NCBI GenBank assembly: GCA_946480485.1
Contig: CAMLJW010000100.1
Location: 1-13,410 of the forward strand
Source: an uncultured Streptomyces sp.
GTDB lineage: Bacteria > Actinomycetota > Actinomycetes > Streptomycetales > Streptomycetaceae
Length of the DNA: 13,410 nucleotides
Direction: 5' to 3'
Made by a program: the position numbers and the translations under genes. A model generated the notes under the pieces. That model had not been told where the DNA came from and did no database searches. It saw only the letters and a program-made list of their open reading frames with translations. Positions 6,739 through 13,410 of this stretch are shown here, one piece after another (position 1 is the stretch's first letter; each line of letters begins with the position of its first letter).

Positions 6739-7547
6739 TGTGTCGTCATCTCGCCTACCTGGGACCCGAGGAGCCGCTCGGTCGACTCCTCGTGGAGCCG
6801 GCGCACAGCCTGTTCCGCCAGTCGTGGGCGCCGCGACGACAGCGGCACGGAACCGTCAACGCCGATGGTTTCGGGGTGGGTTGGTATGCCGAAGGGGATC
6901 CGCGGCCCGCGCGGTACCGGCGTACCGGACCCGTCTGGAGCGACCAGTCCTTCGCCGACCTGGCGCGGGTGGTGCGCTCGGGCGCGCTGCTCGCCGCGGT
7001 GCGTGACGCGACCGTGGCGGGTGCGGACGGGGAGGCCGCGGCGGCTCCGTACACGGCGGGCCCCTGGCTGTTCAGCCACAACGGCGCGATCAGCGGCTGG
7101 CCGCGCTCCCTGGCAGCGCTCGCGCGGACCCTGCCGCCCGCCGAGCTCCTGTCGCTGGAGGCGCGCTGCGACTCGGCCCTGGTCTGGGCCCTGGTCCTGA
7201 ACCGGCTGCGCGGCGGTGACGACGAGGGGCAGGCGCTCGCCGACACGGTCCTGGAGGTCGCGGCGGCGGCCCCCGGCTCACGGTTGAACCTCCTGCTCAC
7301 CAACGGCGAGACGATCGCGGCGACCGCCTGGGGCGACACCCTCTGGTACCTGACCGAGCCCGGCCGGCGCACCGTCGTGGCATCCGAGCCGTACGACGAC
7401 GATCCGCACTGGCGGGAGGTGCCCGACCGCACCCTGCTGGCCGCGAGCCGCACGGAGGTCCTACTCACGCCACTCAAGGACGTCGCAGAGCACACGGACG
7501 TCGAAGTGCACCTGGCACCCGACCCACCCGAGGAGCCCACCTCGTGA
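6738..7547 (+). CDS. egtC: EgtC: class II glutamine-amidotransferase-fold gamma-glutamyl hydrolase
   Basis: The 269-residue N-terminal-nucleophile hydrolase removes the gamma-glutamyl group from the EgtB product. Met1 is followed by Cys2 (MCRHLAYLG), the catalytic nucleophile after Met removal. Further family motifs are NADGFGVGWY (residues 41-50), the R-x-A-T segment near residue 89 (AVRDAT) and LFSHNGAISGW (111-121), followed by the DSALVWALVL helix. The start overlaps the egtB stop, with GGAGG at 6726-6730 seven bases before the ATG. The TGA stop (7545-7547) overlaps the GTG start of the egtD remnant (GTGA), the normal egtABCD arrangement. No lesion is visible. Confidence 0.95.
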   Translation: MCRHLAYLGPEEPLGRLLVEPAHSLFRQSWAPRRQRHGTVNADGFGVGWYAEGDPRPARYRRTGPVWSDQSFADLARVVRSGALLAAVRDATVAGADGEAAAAPYTAGPWLFSHNGAISGWPRSLAALARTLPPAELLSLEARCDSALVWALVLNRLRGGDDEGQALADTVLEVAAAAPGSRLNLLLTNGETIAATAWGDTLWYLTEPGRRTVVASEPYDDDPHWREVPDRTLLAASRTEVLLTPLKDVAEHTDVEVHLAPDPPEEPTS

Positions 7548-7859
7548 GCCCATTCCTGGTCACCCCGCACCCTGCCCGAGGACGCCACCGACACCGCGCT
7601 ACGCGCCGACGTAGTCCACGGCCTCACTCGCACACCCACAACGCTCACGAACGGTCTCGCGCTGCCCGGCACCCCCGGGCCGCGGCTCGTCGCGTTCCTG
7701 GGCGGCACGATCGGCAATCGGATGCCCGGCGAACGCGCCACGTTCCTCGCCTCCGTACGCGCCCTCCTGTCCCCCGGCGACGCCCTGCTGCTCGGCACCG
7801 ACCTGGTGAAGGACGAGTCCGTCCTGGTCGCCGCCTACGACGACGCGGCCGGGGTGACG
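7544..7859 (+). pseudogene. egtD: Native egtD, 5' remnant: frameshifted and internally deleted
   Basis: EgtD uses three SAM to convert histidine to hercynine. The original gene starts at GTG 7544, overlapping the egtC stop. After VSPFLVT an extra C within 7563-7566 shifts the frame. The correct frame then reads TLPEDATDTALRADVVHGLT and RTPTTL before jumping, at about 7641-7652, to NGLALPGTPGPRLVAFLGG, TIGNRMPGERATFLASVRAL, LSPGDALLLGTDLVKDESVL and VAAYDDAAGVT. About 110 residues between RTP and GLALPG are missing, including the SAM-binding ELGSGSS motif, although the deletion keeps frame. EgtD sequence ends abruptly at GVT (7857-7859); family members continue there with AEFN. The frame then runs through unrelated sequence to a stop at 7979. 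The missing C-terminus reappears at 9787-9873. Confidence 0.88.
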
Positions 7860-7867
7860 GTCGCGCT

Positions 7868-8020
7868 ATGTCGGTCCTTCGTTTTGTCCGTTGTCCGGCC
7901 GCAGTGCTCACACTCACCGTTTGGAGGGTCCTCGTCGCTGCGGGCATCGCCGCCTCAGTCGGTGAACTACAACCCCTGACCTGCACTGATATGGCGACGA
8001 CCGAAGAGAGGCACTCATGA
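7868..8020 (+). CDS. Possible 50-residue leader ORF overlapping the second egtD
   Basis: ATG 7868 opens a 50-codon frame (MSVLRFVRCPAAVLTLTVWR, then VLVAAGIAASVGEL..., ending TTEERHS) with one hydrophobic segment. Its TGA (8018-8020) overlaps the ATG of the second egtD as ATGA, a coupling-like arrangement. There is no clear Shine-Dalgarno, and it begins 8 bases after the insertion junction. It may be a chance frame or the tail of a donor gene. Low confidence. Confidence 0.2.
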   Translation: MSVLRFVRCPAAVLTLTVWRVLVAAGIAASVGELQPLTCTDMATTEERHS

Positions 8021-8997
8021 CCGGCACCCGTGGCTACGACTACACCGACACTCTCGAGGCCGAGCACTACGCCAAGGCACTGCGCGCCGACATCCTCGAC
8101 GGGCTGACCCGCACTCCCAAGTCCACGGCACCCACCTGGTTTTAAGACGGCCGGGGCAGCGAACTCTTTGAAGAAATCACCCAGCTCCCGGAATACCCCC
8201 TGTGGCGAGCTGAACTGGGGCTGCTGCAACTGCACGCCCGCGACATCGCCGCCCGAACGGCAGCCCGCGGCCTTGTCGAGCTCGGGTCCGGGAGTTCGAC
8301 CAAAACCAAGCTGATCATCGAGGCCCTGAGGCCGACGGGCCTCCACTACGTGCCGGTCGATGTCAGCGCAGATGCCCTCCACCAGGCCAGCGCCCAACTC
8401 GTCCAGGACTACCCGGGGATTCGTCTTCACGCCCTCCGCACCGACTTTACGGCTCCGCTCGTCCTGCCGGAATTGCCGGAAGCCGGCCCTAGCCTCTTCG
8501 CCTTCCTCGGCAGCACACTGGGCAATTTCCGCCGGCCCGCACGCGACCCCTTCCTACGCGGCCTCCGGGACATCATGCGCCCCGAGGACTTCCTTCTGCT
8601 CGGCGCCGACCTGGTGAAAAACGAGCAAGAAATGATCGCCGCCTACGACGACACCCAGGGCGTTACCGCCGAATTCGACAAACATCTACTCTACGTCCTG
8701 AACCGCGAACTGGACGCCGACTTCGACCCTGACGCCTTCGACCACGTAGCCATGTGGAACAGCACTGAAAGCCACATTGAAATGAGGCTGCGAAGTCGAG
8801 CCGAGCAACTGGTCAAGATTCGCGGACTCGCCCTGGCGGTTCAATTCGAACGCGGAGAGGAATGGATCACCGAGCGCAGTGCCAAGTTCACCAGGGAGGG
8901 ACTGCACGACGAAATGGCCAGAGCAGGTCTCCGTACACACGAACTCTGGGCAGACTCCGACGCCGGGTTCGCTCTGATTCTCGCCAGTGCTGAATAG
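8017..8997 (+). pseudogene. egtD: Second, divergent egtD with a nonsense codon (TAA) at codon 43
   Basis: From ATG 8017 (AGAGAGG five bases upstream) the frame encodes 326 positions, the normal EgtD length, but codon 43 is TAA (8143-8145). It replaces the tyrosine of the conserved W-F-Y-D motif, a position I recall as Tyr39, a histidine-binding residue of M. smegmatis EgtD. Everything downstream is in frame and recognisable: SELFEEITQLPEY, the SAM motif ELGSGSSTKTK (from residue 88), YVPVDVS, FLGSTLGNF, LLGADLVKNE, AAYDDTQGVTAEF, DAFDHVAMWN and ITERSAKF (the Glu/Ser pair of the His pocket). The usual EYYPTR motif is altered to EYPLWR. The next in-frame start, GTG 8350, would omit the SAM site. 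AT-richer codons (AAAAAC, GAAATG, ATTGAA) set it apart from egtABC, suggesting transfer. Assembly error at one base cannot be excluded. Confidence 0.88.
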
Positions 8998-9045
8998 ACA
9001 AACGGGGCCTGCGGTCGCATGAGCTGACAGTGACTTGGCCCCACC

Positions 9046-9064
9046 ACTGGTGCTCGGCACCGGT
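9046..9064. terminator. Hairpin between the second egtD and convergent gene fragments
   Basis: ACTGGTGC-TCG-GCACCGGT forms an 8-bp stem (one G-T pair) with a 3-base loop. It lies 48 bases after the second egtD stop and could terminate transcription from either side. There is no T-run. Confidence 0.4.
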
Positions 9065-9168
9065 CTCACCGGACTCCGCCCCCTTGAGTTGAGGGACCTG
9101 CCCGCTGCACACCCCTATGCACGGCACAGAGCTGCACTGCGATGCCGTCATCGCCGAGAGCTGCCGGA

Positions 9169-9324
9169 TCAGGCGTGAAGCCGACCCTTGCTGCGCATGG
9201 CGGCGCGGACGCGTTCCTCGGCCAGACCGCGGCCTGCGATGTGCGGGGTGGTGGCGCGGCGCCGGGCCTCTTCGAGAACGGTGACGGCGTTGGCGCGCAG
9301 CCGCTTGGAGATCGTCTCGAAGAT
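9169..9324 (-). pseudogene. C-terminal fragment, possibly of a Glu/Leu/Phe/Val-type amino-acid dehydrogenase
   Basis: The minus strand encodes IFETISKRLRANAVTVLEEA, RRRATTPHIAGRGLAEERVR and AAMRSKGRLHA, then a TGA at 9171-9169. The pattern of a 'V-L-E-x-A-x-x-x-x-x-T-P-x-x-A-A-x-x-L-A-E-E-R' helix pair before the stop resembles the C-terminus of Glu/Leu/Phe/Val dehydrogenases, but the piece is only about 51 residues and the call is tentative. It has no start and is joined directly to the next fragment at about 9325 in a different frame, so it is a severed 3' end lying inside the insert that splits native egtD. Confidence 0.35.
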
Positions 9325-9772
9325 GAGTCACGGGTGTGTTCCTCCGGTAGGGCGCGGGCGATGAGTTGGGCGAGGTGGGTGCCGTCGCGGTCGGTCCGCT
9401 GGCTGATCTGGGTGCGGCAGCTGAAGCCGTCGGCCAGGACGACCGTGTCCGGTGCGGCGGCACGCACGGCGGGCAGCAGGGCCTGCTCGCCTGCCGCGAC
9501 GGACACGTCGTAGTGGCCACCCTCGAAGCCGAAGTTCCCCGCCAGACCGCAACAGCCGGAATCCAGCACGCTGTTGTCGACCCCCATCGCCGCCAGCAGC
9601 GAACTGTCGGCGGTGAAGCCGCTCGTGACGTGCTGGTGGCAGTGGGTCTGGCTGAGGGACCGGGCGTCGATGCGCGGAGGCTGCCAGCCGGGGGTGTGAT
9701 GGAGGAGGAGTTCGGCGAGGGTGCGGGTGGATGCGGCGAGCGCACGCGCATCGGTGTTGCCGTCCAGGAGTT
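9325..9772 (-). pseudogene. C-terminal fragment of an FAD-linked oxidase/Fe-S (GlcD-GlpC or D-lactate dehydrogenase type) protein
   Basis: About 149 residues survive in one minus-strand frame: LLDGNTDARALAASTRTLAE, then the Fe-S domain signatures QTHCHQHV and LDSGCCGLAGNFGFEGGHYD, then AAAPDTVVLADGFSCRTQIS and HLAQLIARALPEE. CHQH and the CCG (cysteine-rich) motif with GFSCRTQI are hallmarks of the C-terminal cysteine-rich domain of fused FAD-binding oxidase/Fe-S proteins, which normally exceed 900 residues. The whole FAD domain is missing, since the fragment ends at about 9772 where native egtD resumes on the other strand. The 3' end is also lost into the neighbouring fragment. It cannot be functional. 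Confidence 0.72.
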
Positions 9773-9786
9773 ATCCCCCTAGCGGT

Positions 9787-9873
9787 GAACTGGCCACGGC
9801 CGGACTCGAGATGCCGCACTGGTGGACGGACGAGGAGCAACGGTCCGCGCTGTCGCTCAGCATGGCCCGGTGA
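9787..9873 (+). pseudogene. egtD: Native egtD, 3' remnant
   Basis: Twenty-eight codons read ELATAGLEMPHWWTDEEQRS then ALSLSMAR and TGA. This is the typical C-terminus of Streptomyces EgtD (ELAAAGLE..HWWTD......LSLS.AR). The second egtD at 8017-8997 already has its own different C-terminus (LRTHELWADSDAGFALILAS), so this piece is the tail of the disrupted native gene, separated from its 5' remnant by about 1.9 kb. Upstream in-frame codons (YPPSG) are not EgtD-like, placing the right junction at about 9772-9786. About 85-90 residues between GVT and ELA were lost. Confidence 0.82.
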
Positions 9874-9951
9874 CGGGTCGCGGACCGCCGCCTCGTACGG
9901 CACCGTGGAATGACGCGTGGCACACCGGCCACCGCGGAGAGGAGCACCCGC

Positions 9952-10167
9952 ATGACCAACCACACGTACCGGGTCACCGAGATCGTCGGCACCTCGCCCG
10001 ACGGCGTCGACCAGGCGATCCGCAACGGGATCGGCCGAGCCTCGCAGACCCTGCGCAACCTGGATTGGTTCGAGGTCACGGAGGTCCGCGGCCAGATCGA
10101 GAACGGGCGGATCGAGCACTACCAGGTCGGCCTGAAGGTCGGCTTCCGGCTGGAGGACGAGGAGTGA
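9952..10167 (+). CDS. Dodecin, flavin-storage protein
   Basis: The 71-residue protein has full dodecin length and motifs: HTYRVTEIVGTSPDGVDQAI, RNGIGRASQTLRNLDWFEV, and HYQVGLKVGFRLEDEE. Dodecins assemble as hollow dodecamers that bind stacked flavin pairs; W39 (LDWFEV) and Q58 (HYQVGLKV) correspond to the usual flavin-stacking Trp and flavin-contacting Gln. GGAGAGGAG at 9936-9944, seven bases before ATG 9952, fixes the start; the frame is open to 9910 but that extension is not conserved. It lies just downstream of the egtD tail on the same strand and is probably expressed separately. Confidence 0.95.
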   Translation: MTNHTYRVTEIVGTSPDGVDQAIRNGIGRASQTLRNLDWFEVTEVRGQIENGRIEHYQVGLKVGFRLEDEE

Positions 10168-10180
10168 CTGCTCCGGGCTT

Positions 10181-10220
10181 CGACCGCCTCCTTCACGAAG
10201 CGAGCCACCTCCTTCACGAA
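10181..10220. repeat. Short tandem repeat between dodecin and the HAD gene
   Basis: CCTCCTTCACGAA occurs at 10187-10199 and 10208-10220 (21-bp period), within a longer imperfect duplication starting CGAcC / CGAgC. On the minus strand it encodes VKEVARFVKEAV if the HAD stop codon is read through, so it may be a decayed C-terminal extension of that gene. It also sits where the two convergent transcripts meet. Confidence 0.6.
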
Positions 10221-10229
10221 ACAGGCCGG

Positions 10230-10769
10230 TCAGGTGCGGCCCTCGCGCTCCTGCGCCACTTTCAGCGCCGCGGACGTGGCCGCCCAGCGCGCCCGTACGA
10301 CCGTGAAGCCCGCCCGCTCGGCGTCCTCGCAGACCAGCTCGTCGTCGTCCACGAGCACGCGGACCTCGCGGTTTCGCACGAGCCCGCGGAGGATCTCCAG
10401 CTTGGTGCGCCGGGCGGGCCTGCGGTCGTCGTTGCGGCGCATCCAGATGCGGCCGTCGGGCAGACCCTGCGCGGCCAGCCAGACCACCGTGTCCTTCCGG
10501 CACCGCTCGGGCCGCCCGGTCAGATAGGCGACCTCGCACTCCTGCGCGTGCTCCAGCGCGAGCGCCACCCCCTCGGCCAGCGGCGGATCGTGCGGCGCCG
10601 CCGCGAAGAAGGCGTCCCAGTCCCGGGGCCTCCGCTCCAGGAAGCACTGCCGGTGCGCGGTGTCGGCGAGCGTGTTGTCGAGGTCGAACACCGCGAGCGG
10701 CCGGTGCTGGTCCAACCGGGTGACCGGCCCGTGCTGGTCCGACCTGATGAGCCTGTTGTTGTCCGTCAC
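10230..10769 (-). CDS. HAD-superfamily phosphatase (polynucleotide kinase 3'-phosphatase-like)
   Basis: The 179-residue cytosolic protein has all four HAD motifs: DLDNT (D29 nucleophile, D31), YLTGRP (T84), K123 in RTKLEILRGL, and the acidic motif VLVDDDELVCEDAERAGF (D141-D143). Spacing and the QCFLERRPRDWDAFF segment after motif I resemble the phosphatase domain of polynucleotide kinase/phosphatase or the related small nucleotidases. The substrate cannot be told from sequence; a nucleic-acid 3'-phosphate or a nucleotide is likely. I chose GTG 10769, with AGGG eight bases upstream; GTG 10778 is possible. It converges on dodecin and follows sdhB on the same strand, separated by two strong inverted repeats, so it probably has its own promoter. 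Confidence 0.85.
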   Translation of the reverse strand: MTDNNRLIRSDQHGPVTRLDQHRPLAVFDLDNTLADTAHRQCFLERRPRDWDAFFAAAPHDPPLAEGVALALEHAQECEVAYLTGRPERCRKDTVVWLAAQGLPDGRIWMRRNDDRRPARRTKLEILRGLVRNREVRVLVDDDELVCEDAERAGFTVVRARWAATSAALKVAQEREGRT

Positions 10770-10801
10770 GTCGCCCACCCTAGAGCCGACCAGACCTGAC
10801 C

Positions 10802-10850
10802 GGGCCCTGCCGACCTGGCCGGGCCGGGCCGGCAGGGGCCGGCAGGGCCC
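10802..10850 (-). terminator. Perfect 11-bp inverted repeat downstream of sdhB
   Basis: GGGCCCTGCCG (10802-10812) pairs exactly with CGGCAGGGCCC (10840-10850) across a 27-base loop that is itself full of GGCC repeats and can fold further. It lies between the sdhB stop and the HAD start, both minus strand. It is a likely backup terminator for the sdh transcript. Confidence 0.55.
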
Positions 10851-10925
10851 AGCCGCCGGGACCGGCTCAGCCCGGACCGGCTCCGCTCTGCTCCCGGGCC
10901 ACCCACGCCCCGTTCCGCCCATCCT

Positions 10926-10962
10926 GGCGGGACCGGGGATGAGCACCACTCCCGGTCCCGCC
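10926..10962 (-). terminator. Perfect 12-bp hairpin, sdh operon terminator
   Basis: GGCGGGACCGGG (10926-10937) and CCCGGTCCCGCC (10951-10962) form a perfect 12-bp GC-rich stem with a 13-base loop, 31 bases past the sdhB stop codon. It lacks a T-tract, as is common in Streptomyces. Position and stability make it the main terminator of the sdh operon. Confidence 0.75.
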
Positions 10963-10993
10963 CGTCCGCACACTGCCGGCGAACGACGTACGG

Positions 10994-11739
10994 CTAACGT
11001 CTGCCCGACTTGCGGGTCGCGCGCAGCCACTCCTTGTTCATGCCCGTGATGGAGACCAGGGGGATGCCCTTCGGGCATGCGGTGGCGCACTCGCCGGTGA
11101 GCGTGCAGCCGCCGAAGCCCTCCTCGTCCATGTGCCCCACCATGTCGAGCACCCGCGTCTCGCGCTCGGGCGCGCCCTGCGGCAGGACGTTGAGGTGGTT
11201 GATCTTCGCCGAGGTGAAGAGCATCGCCGCGCCGTTCGGGCAGGCCGCCACGCACGCGCCGCAGCCGATGCACTCGGCATGCTCGAAGGCGAAGTCCGCG
11301 TCCGGCTTCGGTACGGGCGTCGCGTGGGCCTCGGGGGCGGCGCCGGTCGGGGCGGTGATGTAACCGCCGGCCTGGATGATCCGGTCGAAGGCGCTCCGGT
11401 CGACCACGAGGTCCTTCACGACCGGGAACGCCGAGGCCCGCCACGGCTCGAGGTCGATCGTGTCGCCGTCCTGGAAGGACCGCATATGGAGCTGGCAGGT
11501 GGTGGTGCGCTCCGGGCCGTGCGCGTCACCGTTGATCATGAGCGAGCAGGCGCCGCAGATGCCCTCGCGGCAGTCGTGGTCGAAGGCGACCGGGTCCTCG
11601 CCCTTGAGGATGAGTTCCTCGTTGAGGGTGTCCAGCATCTCCAGGAAGGACATGTCGGCCGAGATGCCGTCCACTTGGTAGGTGGACATCGCTCCGTCGG
11701 CGTCGGCGTTCCGCTGCCGCCAGACGCGCAGGGTGAGCT

Positions 11740-11743
<4 letters not shown>
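10994..11743 (-). CDS. sdhB: Succinate dehydrogenase/fumarate reductase iron-sulfur subunit
   Basis: The 249-residue SdhB carries electrons from the flavoprotein to the membrane quinone site. The N-terminal ferredoxin domain has the [2Fe-2S] ligands C58-x4-C63-x2-C66 ([10 protein letters not shown]) and C83. The C-terminal domain has C158-IG-C161-GA-C164 (CIGCGAC) with C168 followed by Pro, and [11 protein letters not shown] (C213, C219, C223) for the [4Fe-4S] and [3Fe-4S] clusters. All ligands are present. It is a peripheral protein on the inner face of the membrane. The ATG overlaps the sdhA stop (ATGA), with GGAG at 11750-11753 six bases upstream, so it is translationally coupled. The sequence is of the actinobacterial three-subunit type. 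Two inverted repeats follow the stop. Confidence 0.96.

Positions 11744-13410
<1,667 letters not shown>

Noticed and set aside
8143..8145. Recoding of the stop as selenocysteine or pyrrolysine
   Set aside because: The codon is TAA, not TGA or TAG, and there is no sign of a recoding element. Nonsense mutation or sequence error is simpler.
8350..8997. A separate 215-residue methyltransferase starting at GTG 8350
   Set aside because: It is the back part of the nonsense-interrupted egtD. The start has no Shine-Dalgarno and the product would lack the ELGSGSS SAM-binding motif.
9328..10647. A 439-codon minus-strand open frame over the dodecin gene
   Set aside because: It spans the oxidase relic in the wrong frame, the egtD tail and dodecin; the real signals on both strands contradict it.

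Overview
The window looks like Streptomyces (or a close relative) chromosome. GC content is very high with third-position GC bias in the intact genes, and the order orphan PemK/MazF protein, egtA, egtB, egtC, egtD, dodecin, HAD phosphatase, sdhB, sdhA resembles the egt-to-sdh neighbourhood I recall from S. coelicolor (about SCO0909-SCO0924). That comparison is from memory, not from a search.

Left part (1-3300): accessory DNA made mostly of gene wreckage. It holds the 5' part of a minus-strand Walker-A ATPase/regulator cut by the window edge; a degraded subtilisin-like (S8) protease with at least three frameshifts, its catalytic-Asp segment deleted and its 3' half gone; a frameshifted piece that reads like the C-terminal third of a TIGR02680/JetC (Wadjet-type) SMC-like ATPase; and a short transposase fragment butted against it. 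A small intact secreted protein of unknown function follows, then about 400 bases with no convincing gene.

Middle (3304-9873): an orphan PemK/MazF-like protein, then the ergothioneine locus. EgtA (gamma-glutamylcysteine ligase), EgtB (iron-dependent sulfoxide synthase) and EgtC (gamma-glutamyl amidohydrolase) are intact and tightly packed. EgtD, the histidine methyltransferase that makes hercynine at the start of the pathway, is not intact. The native egtD survives as a 5' remnant (7544-7859, with a frameshift and an in-frame internal deletion) and a 3' remnant (9787-9873). Between them lies about 1.9 kb of different DNA. This insert carries a second, divergent egtD that is nearly full length but has a TAA stop at codon 43, plus minus-strand 3' fragments of two unrelated dehydrogenase genes. 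As written, the window encodes the later steps of ergothioneine synthesis but no functional EgtD. This is the most striking feature here.

Right part (9952-13410): ordinary core genes. They are dodecin (plus strand), a convergent HAD phosphatase, a spacer with two strong inverted repeats that look like terminators, and the sdhA-sdhB succinate dehydrogenase genes on the minus strand, overlapping by ATGA. The start of sdhA lies beyond the window.

Family names come from reading the translated sequences and from memory of the families. No database search was possible.
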